Of a DNA stretch of 64,000 bases, positions 44,491-53,101 are shown piece after piece. A program made the translations under genes and the position numbers. The stretch's first letter is position 1. Each line of letters opens with the position of its first letter. Origin of the DNA: Bisbaumannia salifodinae (GTDB lineage Bacteria > Pseudomonadota > Gammaproteobacteria > Pseudomonadales > Halomonadaceae); the NCBI RefSeq assembly GCF_039522585.1, contig NZ_BAAADR010000002.1; one strand, 5' to 3'. The notes beneath the pieces are model-generated. The model was given only the letters and a program-made list of their open reading frames with translations, made no database searches and had not been told where the DNA came from.

Positions 44491-45015
44491 ATGGCGGAAG
44501 ACAACAACCAGACCGCAGGTGGCAACGACCAGGCCGCCGGTCAGCAGAACCAGCAGCAGCTGCAATTCGCCCTGCAGCGCATCTACGTCAAGGACATCTC
44601 CTTCGAGGCCCCCAACTCCCCGGCGGTGTTCCAGCAGCCCTTCAAGCCCAAGGTCGGCCTGGACCTCAACACCTCCAGCCAGCAGGTGGGTGAGGGGCTC
44701 TTTGAAGTGGTGGTCAAGGTCACCGCCCAGGTGTCCCATGCCGAGAGCGGCAACACCTCCTTCCTGGTGGAAGTGGAGCAGGCCGGCCTGTTCCGCATCG
44801 GCGGTATCGAGGGCGAGCGCCTGGAGCACACCCTGGGTGCCTTCTGCCCCAATGTGCTCTTCCCCTATGCCCGGGAATGCATCGACAACCTGGTCAACCG
44901 CGGTGGCTTCCCGCCGCTGATGCTGGCCCCGGTCAACTTCGAGGCGCTCTACCTGCAGAAGAAGAAGCGCGCCGCCGAAGGGGCCGCCCAGCAGAGCGGC
45001 GAGACCACCCAGTAA
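44491..45015 (+). CDS. secB: Protein-export chaperone SecB
   Basis: 174 aa. A Gln/Asn-rich N-terminal extension (about 5-25) precedes FALQRIYVKDISFEAPNSPAVF, FLVEVEQAGLFRIGG and LGAFCPNVLFPYARECIDNLVNRGGFPPLMLAPVNFEALY. It holds preproteins unfolded for SecA. AAGGA precedes the ATG at 44491. Confidence 0.97.
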   Translation: MAEDNNQTAGGNDQAAGQQNQQQLQFALQRIYVKDISFEAPNSPAVFQQPFKPKVGLDLNTSSQQVGEGLFEVVVKVTAQVSHAESGNTSFLVEVEQAGLFRIGGIEGERLEHTLGAFCPNVLFPYARECIDNLVNRGGFPPLMLAPVNFEALYLQKKKRAAEGAAQQSGETTQ

Positions 45016-45018
45016 GCC

Positions 45019-45747
45019 ATGGGCCAGCCGCGCATCCATGTCGCCGCCGGGTTCGCCCCCGGCGGCGACCTCGTTCTGCCGGAGGGGCCGGCGCGTCACC
45101 TGGCCCTGGTGCTGCGCCTGCGCGAAGGCGCCGCCGTGACCCTCTTCGACGGCCAGGGCCTGGAGGCCCGGGCGGAGATCGTCGAGGCGGGTCGCAAGCG
45201 GGTCGTGGTGCGTATCGAGGTGGTCGGCGAGGGGCACGGCGAGTCGCCCCTGGCGGTGCACCTGGGCCAGGCGGTCTCCAAGGGCGAGCGCATGGACTAC
45301 GCCATCCAGAAGGCGGTGGAGCTGGGGGTGGCGGCCATTACCCCGCTGTATACCGAGCATGGCGACGTGCGCCTCAAGGGCGAGCGTGCCGCCAAGAAAC
45401 TCGCCCACTGGCAGGCGGTGGCCGCCAGCGCCTGCGAGCAGTGCGGCCGCGCCGTGGTGCCGCCGGTGCATCCGCCTTTGGCCCTGGCCGACTGGCTGGC
45501 CGGGCGCGACGAGGCCCTGCGCCTGGTGCTGCATCCCGCCACCTCGGGTGCCCTGGACCGGCGTGACGCCCCTGCCGACGCGGCCCTGCTGATCGGCCCC
45601 GAGGGCGGACTCTCCGAGGCGGAAGTCGCCGGCGCCCGGGAGGCCGGCTTCCTGCCGCTCTCCCTGGGCCCACGTATCCTGCGCACCGAGACCGCGCCGG
45701 TGGTGGCGCTATCCTTGTTGCAGTACCGCTTCGGCGACTTCGCCTGA
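45019..45747 (+). CDS. rsmE: 16S rRNA (uracil1498-N3)-methyltransferase
   Basis: 242 aa. PUA-like N-terminal domain, then a SPOUT knot domain with KAVELGVAAITPLYTEH, LLIGPEGGLSEAEVAGA (about 193-209) and LGPRILRTETAPVVALSLLQ (about 215-234). It methylates U1498 of 16S rRNA. It starts 4 bp after the secB stop. Confidence 0.95.
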   Translation: MGQPRIHVAAGFAPGGDLVLPEGPARHLALVLRLREGAAVTLFDGQGLEARAEIVEAGRKRVVVRIEVVGEGHGESPLAVHLGQAVSKGERMDYAIQKAVELGVAAITPLYTEHGDVRLKGERAAKKLAHWQAVAASACEQCGRAVVPPVHPPLALADWLAGRDEALRLVLHPATSGALDRRDAPADAALLIGPEGGLSEAEVAGAREAGFLPLSLGPRILRTETAPVVALSLLQYRFGDFA

Positions 45748-45774
45748 TCCCACTCCGTCACCCTGGAAGCCACC

Positions 45775-46455
45775 ATGTCCCGATCTCCCCAAGCCACACC
45801 CACCGCCAATGTCGGCGAGGTCGCCTACCTCAGGGTGGCGGCGGTCAACGCCACCGGCGCCTTCCTCGACTGGGGCCAGCCCAAGGAGCTGCTGCTGCCC
45901 TATCCGGAGCAGCGCTTCCGTCCCGAGGTGGGCAAGCGGGTGCTGGTGCGTATCTACGAGGATGACCAGGGGCGGCCGGTGGCCTCCCAGCGCCTCGACA
46001 AGCACCTCGAGGACGAGTCCCGGGGCCTGGCCGCCGGCGACGAGGTGATCCTGGTGATCGCCGATCGCACCGACCTGGGCTTCAAGGTGGCGGTGAATCA
46101 CCGCTTCTGGGGCCTGCTCTACCAGGACGAGGTCAGCCGGCCGCTGCGCCGCGGCCAGCGCCTTACCGGCTATATCAAGCGGGTCCGCGAGGATGGCCGC
46201 CTGGATCTCTCGCTGCTGCCGCCGGGGCCGGCACGCCTCGACGTGGTGGGCGAGCAGGTGCTCGCCGCCCTGCGCCAGGCCGGCGGCTACCTGATGCTCT
46301 CCGACAAGAGCGACCCCGCCGAGATCAAGGCGCGGCTGGGCATCAGCAAGAACGCCTACAAGCAGGCCATCGGCCGCCTCTACAAGCAGCGCCGCATCCT
46401 GATCGAGGACGGCGGTATTCGCCTGCTGCCCGAGGGCGACGGCGCCGAGCGCTAA
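45775..46455 (+). CDS. CvfB-like S1-domain RNA-binding protein
   Basis: 226 aa. N-terminal S1-type beta-barrels (AYLRVAAVNATGAFLDWGQPKELLLPYPEQ and GFKVAVNHRFWGLLYQDEV) and a C-terminal winged-helix-like segment (DPAEIKARLGISKNAYKQAIGRLYKQRRILIEDGGI, about 182-217). CvfB-family proteins bind RNA; Gram-positive members affect virulence regulation. The protein is shorter than typical members (about 280 aa). Confidence 0.85.
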   Translation: MSRSPQATPTANVGEVAYLRVAAVNATGAFLDWGQPKELLLPYPEQRFRPEVGKRVLVRIYEDDQGRPVASQRLDKHLEDESRGLAAGDEVILVIADRTDLGFKVAVNHRFWGLLYQDEVSRPLRRGQRLTGYIKRVREDGRLDLSLLPPGPARLDVVGEQVLAALRQAGGYLMLSDKSDPAEIKARLGISKNAYKQAIGRLYKQRRILIEDGGIRLLPEGDGAER

Positions 46456-46722
46456 GCCCGCCCTGGGTGATCGAGATCACCGCAGCTTGAATGGCTAAGG
46501 GGCGCTGGGGGTAGGTCGGAGCAAAGCGTCATTATCAGGGACGAGAATGCCGAGCGCCCAGGGAGGGGTTCACAGCGCCCCGCGACGGCCTGCCCCCAGG
46601 ATAGCCCCGAGCCTCCGGCACAGGGCGCCCCTTTGGCCGGTGATGACACCGCCCGCCTTGGTCTTCCCCGGGCCGCTGCGGCATACTGCGCCCATCACTC
46701 CGCGTCCAGGACACCCGACTCG
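46456..46722. other. 267-bp noncoding gap with a CRP/FNR-like palindrome
   Basis: No supported gene. GGTGATC / GATCACC arms around GA form a palindrome at 46466-46481; GTGA-N6-TCAC fits a CRP/Vfr-type site and TGAT-N4-ATCA an imperfect FNR-type site. It lies about 240 bp upstream of gshB. A GCGCT/AGCGC pair (46501-46506 and 46554-46559) may fold. No convincing terminator is seen. Confidence 0.5.
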
Positions 46723-47682
46723 ATGAGCGCACTCCGCATTGGCGTGGTGATGGATCCCATCGCCGATCTCACCTTCAAGAAAGACACCACCCTGGCCATG
46801 CTGTGGGCCGCCCAGGAGCGAGGCGCCTCGCTCTTCTACCTGGAGCAGGAGGACCTCTTCCTGCGCGAGGGGCACGCCTTCGGCCGCCTGCGCCCGCTGA
46901 CCGCCCATCGCGACCCCGGCCACTGGTACGACCTGGGCGAGGTCGAATCCCGGCCCCTGGCGGACCTCGACGTCATCCTGATGCGCAAGGACCCGCCGGT
47001 GGACGCCCACTTCCTCAACGCCGTCTACCTGCTGGGGTTCGCCGAGCGCGAGGGAGTGCTGGTGGTCAACCCCACCCGGGCCCTGCTGGAATGCAACGAG
47101 AAACTCTTCGCCCAGCAGTTTCCCCAGTGCTGCACGCCGACCCTGGTCTCCTGCAACGAGGCCGAACTGCGCGCCTTCCACGCCGAACACCGGGACGTGA
47201 TCCTCAAGCCCCTGGACGGCATGGGCGGCAGCGGCATCTTCCATGTGCAGCCCGACGGCCGCAACCTGGGTGCCATCATCGAGATGCTCACCGAGCGGGG
47301 CCGCCGCCAGATCATGGCCCAACGCTATATCCCCGAGATCAAGGATGGCGACACCCGCATCCTGCTGGTGGATGGCGAGCCGGTGCCCTATGGCCTGGCC
47401 CGGGTGCCCATGGCCGGCGAGACCCGCGGCAACCTGGCCGCCGGCGGCACCGGCGTCAGCCGCGAGCTCACCGAGCGGGATCACTGGCTGATCCAGCAGG
47501 TTCAGCCCATGATTCGTGACAAGGGGCTGATGTTCGTGGGTCTCGACGTGATCGGCGACTACATCACCGAGATCAATGTCACCAGCCCCACCTGCGTGCG
47601 CGAGATCGACGACCAGCGCGGCACCGATATCGCCGGCCTGCTGATGGACGCCATCGAGCGCTGCCTGGCCAGCCGCGCCTAG
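46723..47682 (+). CDS. gshB: Glutathione synthetase
   Basis: 319 aa from ATG 46723. IGVVMDPIADLTFKKDTTLAMLWAAQERG, VVNPTRALLECNEKLFA, the ATP-grasp loop LKPLDGMGGSGIF (about 162-174) and EINVTSPTCVREID (about 285-298) are specific to GshB, which joins gamma-glutamylcysteine and glycine. It opens the gshB-tonB-algH-ruvX-pyrR-pyrB-pyrC' series known from pseudomonads. Confidence 0.97.
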   Translation: MSALRIGVVMDPIADLTFKKDTTLAMLWAAQERGASLFYLEQEDLFLREGHAFGRLRPLTAHRDPGHWYDLGEVESRPLADLDVILMRKDPPVDAHFLNAVYLLGFAEREGVLVVNPTRALLECNEKLFAQQFPQCCTPTLVSCNEAELRAFHAEHRDVILKPLDGMGGSGIFHVQPDGRNLGAIIEMLTERGRRQIMAQRYIPEIKDGDTRILLVDGEPVPYGLARVPMAGETRGNLAAGGTGVSRELTERDHWLIQQVQPMIRDKGLMFVGLDVIGDYITEINVTSPTCVREIDDQRGTDIAGLLMDAIERCLASRA

Positions 47683-47750
47683 CCGCTCGGCGCAAGCACT
47701 CGGACGCGATAAGCGCCGGCCAGGCTTATCGGAGCCCCGGAGGGAGACGC

Positions 47751-48587
47751 ATGGCGCAGTCCATCAACGACGCCCTCGTCTATGCCCCGGTCACCCATCC
47801 CTATCGGCGCTGGGTGGCCTGGGCCCTGGCGATCCTGCTGCACCTGGCGCTGATCGGCGCCGTGGCCAGCTGGCGCCTGGCGCCGCCGTCCCAGGAATCC
47901 CCGCCCCGCCCCAGCCTCGACGTGGTGCTGGTGGGGCTGCCCGGCGAGGCGCCGGAACAGGCCGAGGCCATCGCCGCGGCGGCCCAGCAGGCGAGAGGGC
48001 GCGATGCCGAGCCCTCGCCCCGGGCCCGGGCCGAGGCCGCCGCGGCCAGCGCCAGCGCCGGTGGCGCCGAGAGTGCCACCCCCGCCGCCGAGACGCTGAG
48101 CGGTGCGGCCCCGCAAACGGCTCCCGCCCCGGCCCTGGCCGATCCCCTGCCCCCCGGCAGTGTCGCGGCGACCCGCGAGGCGGCCAGTGGCGAGCGCGGC
48201 CGGCAGGCTCGGGACGCCGGCCCCGAGGCAAGCCTCGCCGGGGAGGAGGACGAGCTCGGCCAACTGGCCGCCCGGGAGGCCGCCGAGGCGCGCTATATCG
48301 CCGCCTGGACCCGCCAGGTGGAGGCCTTCGGCAATCGTCACTACCCCCTGTCGCCGACCCTGGAGGGGCAGCTGCGGATTCGCGTGGTGGTGGGCCGCGA
48401 GGGTCAGCTGCGCCGGATAGAGGTGGTACAATCCTCGGGACACCCCGAGCTCGACCAGGCCGCCCTGACCACGGTGCGCGACGCCGGCCCCTACCCGCCC
48501 TTCGACGGCGAGATGGCCGGCCTCGATAGCCTCTCCATCACGCGCGTCTGGCGCTTCGGGAAAGGCAACGACTTCGGCGTGCCCTGA
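47751..48587 (+). CDS. tonB: TonB-like energy transducer
   Basis: 278 aa. One N-terminal membrane helix (WVAWALAILLHLALIGAVASW, about 23-43), a long Ala/Pro/Glu-rich periplasmic spacer (about 50-190) and a C-terminal TonB domain (HYPLSPTLEGQLRIRVVVGREGQLRRIEVVQSSGHPELDQAAL). It is expected to couple the proton gradient via ExbB/ExbD to outer-membrane transporters, though none is nearby. The gene position beside gshB matches Pseudomonas. Confidence 0.9.
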   Translation: MAQSINDALVYAPVTHPYRRWVAWALAILLHLALIGAVASWRLAPPSQESPPRPSLDVVLVGLPGEAPEQAEAIAAAAQQARGRDAEPSPRARAEAAAASASAGGAESATPAAETLSGAAPQTAPAPALADPLPPGSVAATREAASGERGRQARDAGPEASLAGEEDELGQLAAREAAEARYIAAWTRQVEAFGNRHYPLSPTLEGQLRIRVVVGREGQLRRIEVVQSSGHPELDQAALTTVRDAGPYPPFDGEMAGLDSLSITRVWRFGKGNDFGVP

Positions 48588-48601
48588 CGCCCGGGAGACC
48601 C

Positions 48602-49159
48602 ATGCAAAGCTTGAAGAATCATTTCCTGCTGGCCATGCCGCAGCTCGAGGATCCCAACTTCGCCGGCAGCCTCAGCTACCTGTGCGATTACGACGACAAC
48701 GGCACCATGGGGGTGATCGTCAACCGTCCCATGGAGATCACCCTGGACGCCCTCTTCGACCAGCTCGAGCTGGGCGGCGACATGCCCCATCATGGCGATG
48801 CGCCGGTCTACTTCGGCGGCCCGGTGCACAAGGATCGCGGCTTTATCCTGCATCGCGGCAGCAGCGCCGACTGGGACTCCAGCATCCAGGTCACCGAGGG
48901 CATCGCCCTGACCACCTCCCTGGACATGCTCCAGGCCCTGGCCGAGGGGCGTGGCCCCAGCCAGTTCCTGGTCTGCCTGGGCTGCGCCGGCTGGGAGGCG
49001 GGCCAGTTGGAGGACGAGCTCAAGGAGAACAGCTGGCTCACCGTGGAGGGCAACGCCGATATCCTCTTCTCGGTGCCCCCGGAGCAGCGCCTGCAGGCCG
49101 CCGCCGGGGCCCTGGGCGTCGACCTCACCCTGATGAGCCGCGAGGCGGGGCACTCCTGA
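48602..49159 (+). CDS. algH: UPF0301/YqgE/AlgH family protein
   Basis: 185 aa. LKNHFLLAMPQLEDPNFAGSLSYLCDYDDNGTMGVIVNRPM (about 4-44) and VYFGGPVHKDRGFILH are the family signatures, with CLGCAGWEAGQLEDELKENSWL in the C-terminal half. AlgH was named for an effect on alginate in Pseudomonas; its molecular activity is not established. The stop overlaps the ruvX start (TGATG). Confidence 0.93.
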   Translation: MQSLKNHFLLAMPQLEDPNFAGSLSYLCDYDDNGTMGVIVNRPMEITLDALFDQLELGGDMPHHGDAPVYFGGPVHKDRGFILHRGSSADWDSSIQVTEGIALTTSLDMLQALAEGRGPSQFLVCLGCAGWEAGQLEDELKENSWLTVEGNADILFSVPPEQRLQAAAGALGVDLTLMSREAGHS

Positions 49160-49617
49160 TGGCCGCGGCGGGCGAGCGGCTGATCCTGGCCTTCGACTTC
49201 GGCACCCGGCGCATCGGCGTGGCGGTGGGCAACGAGCTGATCCACAGCGCCCGGGAGCTGGAGCCGCTGCCGGCCCGGGACGGTATCCCCGACTGGGCCC
49301 AGGTGACGCGCCTGGTGGACGAGTGGCGCCCCGACCTCTTCGTGGTCGGGCTGCCGATCAACATGGACGGCAGCGAGTCGGAGATGAGCACTCGCGCCCG
49401 CAAGTTCGGCAAGCGCCTCTATGGCCGCTACGGCAAGCCCTGCGAGCTGGTCGACGAGCGCGGCTCCACCCGCGAGGCCAAGGCCATCGCCCGGGAGCAG
49501 GGCCACCGCGGCAACTACCGGGAAGAGGGCATCGACGGCCTGGCCGCGGTGCTGATCCTCGAGGGCTGGTTCGCCGGCCGCGAGGGCCTGCCCGGCGGCC
49601 GCCACAGCCATACCTAA
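49159..49617 (+). CDS. ruvX: Putative pre-16S rRNA nuclease / Holliday junction resolvase-like RuvX
   Basis: 152 aa, RNase H fold. ILAFDFGTRRIGVAVGN (about 9-25), VVGLPINMDGSESEMSTRARKF and VDERGSTREAKAI carry the acidic active site. YqgF acts in 5'-end maturation of 16S rRNA. It overlaps algH by one base. Confidence 0.93.
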   Translation: MAAAGERLILAFDFGTRRIGVAVGNELIHSARELEPLPARDGIPDWAQVTRLVDEWRPDLFVVGLPINMDGSESEMSTRARKFGKRLYGRYGKPCELVDERGSTREAKAIAREQGHRGNYREEGIDGLAAVLILEGWFAGREGLPGGRHSHT

Positions 49618-49625
49618 AGGACTTC

Positions 49626-50138
49626 ATGATGACACTCCCCGAGATACCCGCCCTGCTCGACAGCCTCGAGGCGCGCCTGGAGCTCTGCCTCGATCGCCTG
49701 GCGGTGGACCGCGACCGGCTGGCCCTGGTGGGCATCCACACCGGCGGCGTCTGGGTCGCCGAGCAGCTGCATATGCGCCTGGGCCTGCCCACCCCCCTGG
49801 GCACCCTGGATATCGGCTTCTGGCGCGACGACTTCGATCACCAGGGCCTGCCGGAGGGCATTCGCGCCAGCGAGCTGCCCTTCGCGGTGGAGGGACGCGA
49901 TATCCTGCTGGTGGACGACGTCATCATGTCCGGGCGCACCATCCGCGCCGCCCTCAACGAGCTCTTCGACTACGGCCGGCCGCGCCGCGTGCTGCTGGCC
50001 AGCCTGCTCTCCCTGCCGGGCCGCGAGCTGCCCATCCAGCCCGACGCCTGCGGCGCCGAGCTGAGCCTGGCCCCGGGCCAGCGGGTCAAGCTCCAGGGCC
50101 CCGACCCCCTTACCCTGTCGCTGGTCGAGCGACGCTGA
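49626..50138 (+). CDS. pyrR: PyrR-type phosphoribosyltransferase regulator
   Basis: 170 aa. Type I PRTase fold with the PRPP loop DILLVDDVIMSGRTIRAALNEL (about 95-116) and RDDFDHQGL near the middle. PyrR binds UMP/PRPP and controls pyr gene expression. Two consecutive ATGs (49626 and 49629) are possible; AAAGGA at 49616-49621 fits the second slightly better. It lies just upstream of pyrB, so local control is likely. Confidence 0.92.
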   Translation: MMTLPEIPALLDSLEARLELCLDRLAVDRDRLALVGIHTGGVWVAEQLHMRLGLPTPLGTLDIGFWRDDFDHQGLPEGIRASELPFAVEGRDILLVDDVIMSGRTIRAALNELFDYGRPRRVLLASLLSLPGRELPIQPDACGAELSLAPGQRVKLQGPDPLTLSLVERR

Positions 50139-50154
50139 TCTTCCAGGAGGCTCC

Positions 50155-51174
50155 GTGATCGACCCCGCATCCCGCCCGGGCACACCGGCCCAGGTCCAGC
50201 TCGGCGACGATGGCCGGCTGCGCCACTTCATCGATATCGAGGGCCTGCCCAAGGCGCTGCTTACCGAGATCCTCGACACCGCCGACAGCTTCCGCGGCGT
50301 CCAGGAGGCCCAGGTCAAGAAGGTGCCGCTGCTGCGCGGCAAGACGGTGGCCAACCTCTTCTTCGAGAACTCCACCCGCACCCGGGCCACCTTCGAGCTG
50401 GCCGCCAAGCGGCTCTCGGCGGACGTGCTCAACCTGGATATCAAGACCTCCTCCACCGCCAAGGGCGAGACCCTGCTGGACACCCTGCAGAACCTCGAGG
50501 CGATGCAGGCGGACGCCTTCGTGGTGCGCCACTCCGACTCTGGCGCCGCCCATTTCATCGCCAGCCAGGTGACCCCTCGGGTGGCGATCATCAACGCCGG
50601 CGACGGGCGCCACGCCCACCCCACCCAGGCGATGCTCGACATGCTGACTATCCGCCGTCACAAGGGGGATTTTTCCCGACTGCGGGTGGCCATCGTCGGC
50701 GATATCCTCCACTCCCGGGTGGCGCGTTCGCAGATCCTCGCCCTCAACACCCTGGGCGCCGCCGAGGTGCGGGTGGTGGCGCCGCGCACCCTGCTGCCGG
50801 TGGACGTCGAGGCCCTGGGCTGCCGGGTCTTCACCCGGCTGCATGAGGGCCTGGCCGGCGTCGACGTGGTGATCGCCCTGCGCCTGCAGAAGGAGCGCAT
50901 GGACGGTGCCCTGCTGCCCTCCGAAGGCGAGTTCTACCGCCACTACGGCCTGACCCGGGACAGCCTGGCCTGGGCCCACCCCGAGGCCATCGTCATGCAC
51001 CCGGGGCCCATCAACCGGGGCGTGGAGATCGAGTCCGCGGTGGCCGACGGCTCCCGCTCGGTGATCCTCGACCAGGTCACCAACGGCATCGCCGTGCGCA
51101 TGGCGGTGCTGTCGATGGCGGTCAGCGGACAGACGCGGGAACGGGAGCAGCGGCGGCAGGAGAGCCAGTTATGA
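50155..51174 (+). CDS. pyrB: Aspartate carbamoyltransferase catalytic subunit
   Basis: 339 aa from GTG 50155 with AGGAGG upstream. Carbamoyl-phosphate motif FFENSTRTRATFELAAKRL (about 64-82), HPTQAMLDMLTI (about 159-170) and MHPGPINRG (about 280-288). The extended N-terminus (about 30 residues) is typical of the Pseudomonas-type enzyme that assembles with a dihydroorotase-like partner, here the overlapping downstream gene. Confidence 0.97.
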   Translation: MIDPASRPGTPAQVQLGDDGRLRHFIDIEGLPKALLTEILDTADSFRGVQEAQVKKVPLLRGKTVANLFFENSTRTRATFELAAKRLSADVLNLDIKTSSTAKGETLLDTLQNLEAMQADAFVVRHSDSGAAHFIASQVTPRVAIINAGDGRHAHPTQAMLDMLTIRRHKGDFSRLRVAIVGDILHSRVARSQILALNTLGAAEVRVVAPRTLLPVDVEALGCRVFTRLHEGLAGVDVVIALRLQKERMDGALLPSEGEFYRHYGLTRDSLAWAHPEAIVMHPGPINRGVEIESAVADGSRSVILDQVTNGIAVRMAVLSMAVSGQTREREQRRQESQL

Positions 51175-52448
51175 AATTGACACTCAAGGGCGCCCGGGTG
51201 ATCGACCCGGCCAGCGGCATCGACCGCGTCACCGACCTGCACCTGGCCGCCGGGCGCATCGTCGGCCTGGACGCGCACCCCGACTTCCATGCCGAGAAGG
51301 TGCTGGAGCTCTCCGGCAAGTGGTTGCTGCCGGGCCTGGTGGATATCGGCGCCCAGCTGCGCGAGCCCGGCCCCCGCTACAAGGGCAGCCTGGAGAGCGA
51401 GTCCGCCGCCGCCCTGGCCGGCGGCTACACCCGGGTGGCGGTGCGTCCCGACACCAGCCCGGTGCTGGACAGCGCCTCCCAGGTGCGCACCCTGCACGAC
51501 CGCGCCCAAGAGGTGAACGGCGTGCGGGTGGTGCCCCTGGGCGCCCTGACCCAGGGCCTGGAGGGACGGCTGCTGGCCAATATGGCCGGCCTCCAGGGCG
51601 CCGGCTGCGTGGCCCTGACCAACCTGCGCCGGCCCCTGGCCGACGCCCGGGTGCTGCGCCGCTGCCTGGAGTACGCCGCCACCCACGATATCCCGGTGCA
51701 CTTCCAGGCCCAGGAGGCGGCCCTGGCCGCCGGCGGCTGCGCCCACGAGGGCGCCCTGGCCTCGCGGCTCGGCCTGCCCGGCATCCCCGAGAGCGCCGAG
51801 ACCACGGCCCTGGCCCAGTGGCTGCTGCTGATCGAGCAGACCGGGGTGCGTGCCCATCTGGCCCACCTCTCCACCGCCCGGGGCCTGGAGATGGTCAGCG
51901 AGGCCAAGGCCCGCGGCCTGCCGGTGACCTGCGACGTGACCATGGCCCAACTGCACTGGACCGATGCCACCCTGGCCGGCTTCGACGCCAACTTCCACCT
52001 GGAGCCGCCGCTGCGCAGCGAGGCGGATCGCCAGGCCCTGCGCCGCGGCGTGGCCGATGGCCGCATCGACGCCATCGTCAGCGGTCACCTGCCCCACGAG
52101 CAGGCCGCCAAGCTGGCGCCCTTCGCCGCCTCCGAGCCCGGCATGAGCAGCCTGGAGACGGTCTGGGCCCTGGGCCAGGCGCTGGTGGACGAAGGCGTGC
52201 TCGACCCCCTGACCCTGGCGGCGCGGCTCGCCCTGGGGCCGGCCCGGGTGCTCGGCCAGGGTGGCGGCGGCCTGGCCGCCGGCGAGGCCGCCGACCTGGC
52301 GGTCTTCGACCCCGAGGCCGAGTGGACGCCGGGTGCCGAGACCCTGCGCTCCGCGGGCCTCAACACCCCGCTGCTGGGCCAGCCTCTCAAGGGCCGCGCC
52401 ATCCTCACCCTGGTGGAGGGCGACATCCGCCATAGCGGCTTCCTGTAA
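51171..52448 (+). CDS. pyrC': Dihydroorotase-like protein lacking catalytic residues (PyrC')
   Basis: 425 aa amidohydrolase-fold protein overlapping pyrB by 4 bp (ATGA). The metal motif DxHxHxREPG of active dihydroorotases is replaced by DIGAQLREPG (about 58-67), losing both histidines, and the later SDHAPH is SGHLPHE (about 304-310). This matches the inactive pDHO of pseudomonads, which is needed to build the active ATCase dodecamer. A true dihydroorotase must be encoded elsewhere. Confidence 0.93.
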   Translation: MKLTLKGARVIDPASGIDRVTDLHLAAGRIVGLDAHPDFHAEKVLELSGKWLLPGLVDIGAQLREPGPRYKGSLESESAAALAGGYTRVAVRPDTSPVLDSASQVRTLHDRAQEVNGVRVVPLGALTQGLEGRLLANMAGLQGAGCVALTNLRRPLADARVLRRCLEYAATHDIPVHFQAQEAALAAGGCAHEGALASRLGLPGIPESAETTALAQWLLLIEQTGVRAHLAHLSTARGLEMVSEAKARGLPVTCDVTMAQLHWTDATLAGFDANFHLEPPLRSEADRQALRRGVADGRIDAIVSGHLPHEQAAKLAPFAASEPGMSSLETVWALGQALVDEGVLDPLTLAARLALGPARVLGQGGGGLAAGEAADLAVFDPEAEWTPGAETLRSAGLNTPLLGQPLKGRAILTLVEGDIRHSGFL

Positions 52449-52475
52449 TGCAGGGTGGTTTCATATAAAACCGGC

Positions 52476-52489
52476 TTGATCCGGATCAA
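52476..52489 (+). promoter_or_regulatory. Perfect FNR/Anr box upstream of the DUF6455-type gene
   Basis: TTGATCCGGATCAA fits TTGAT-N4-ATCAA exactly. A candidate -10 hexamer GATACT lies at 52512-52517; the implied start near 52524 puts the box at about -41.5, the class II activating position. Confidence 0.8.
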
Positions 52490-52548
52490 GGCGTGACCGG
52501 GTGGGGGTATCGATACTGAGGCAAATGCCCAGGCGAGGAGCCCCGCCC

Positions 52549-52980
52549 ATGACCCTTCCCTATGCCAAGCCGCCGGCCTCCATCGATCGCCCGGAGCGCC
52601 TCCGCGACTACCTCCAGGGCGATCGCGTCCTGCGCGAGCTCGAGACCTATGCCCCGGCCGCCCTGGATCGCCTGATCGAGGACCTGTCACACCCCCTGAG
52701 CGGCCCCTTCGAGCGTGCCGTGGCACGGGCACTCGGCGCCGAGTGCCTGCCCGGCTTCGTGCCCGCCGCCACCCTGATGCCCACCATGCTGACCCGCTTC
52801 GGCCTGCCCGCCGAGCTGGCCACGGAGAAGGCACTCAAGGCCCAGCGCCGCACCTGCAACCGCTGCCCCCAGGTGGGCCACTGCTGGCAGGCCCTGCGCC
52901 ACGGCGCCCAGGCCGAGGAGTGCCGGAGTTTCTGCCCCAATGCCGAGGCCTTTACCGCTATCGGAGAAGAAGAGGCTTAG
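52549..52980 (+). CDS. Cys-rich DUF6455-like small protein under probable FNR/Anr control
   Basis: 143 aa from ATG 52549, with GAGGAG at 52535-52540. The C-terminal third has CNRCPQVGHCWQ...ECRSFCPNA (about 103-130), five cysteines in a metal-site-like spacing. The N-terminal part contains RLIEDLSHPLSGPFERAVARALG. The Cys pattern suggests zinc or an Fe-S cluster, but function is unknown. The perfect FNR box upstream points to a role at low oxygen. Confidence 0.8.
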   Translation: MTLPYAKPPASIDRPERLRDYLQGDRVLRELETYAPAALDRLIEDLSHPLSGPFERAVARALGAECLPGFVPAATLMPTMLTRFGLPAELATEKALKAQRRTCNRCPQVGHCWQALRHGAQAEECRSFCPNAEAFTAIGEEEA

Positions 52981-53041
52981 GTCAGGGTTTGGTCGACCCG
53001 TGTTTGCCGCTTCTCGTGTTGAGCAGGATTCCCTCAATAGC

Positions 53042-53066
53042 GAGGGAGGCCAAGTTGGCCTCCCTC
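53042..53066. terminator. Terminator between the DUF6455-like gene and the APC permease
   Basis: Stem GAGGGAGGCCA / TGGCCTCCCTC with a 3-base loop, followed on the plus strand by TCTTGTCTT. It serves the upstream gene on plus and probably the convergent permease on minus. Confidence 0.75.
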
Positions 53067-53101
53067 TCTTGTCTTGCCTCTGAGCCCTGGTAAGGGCGGC
53101 T

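Noticed and set aside
42365..44920. An 851-codon open frame antisense to gpmI that runs on across the rhodanese and secB genes
   Set aside because: It overlaps gpmI (opposite strand) and two genes in another frame of the same strand; no recognisable domain.
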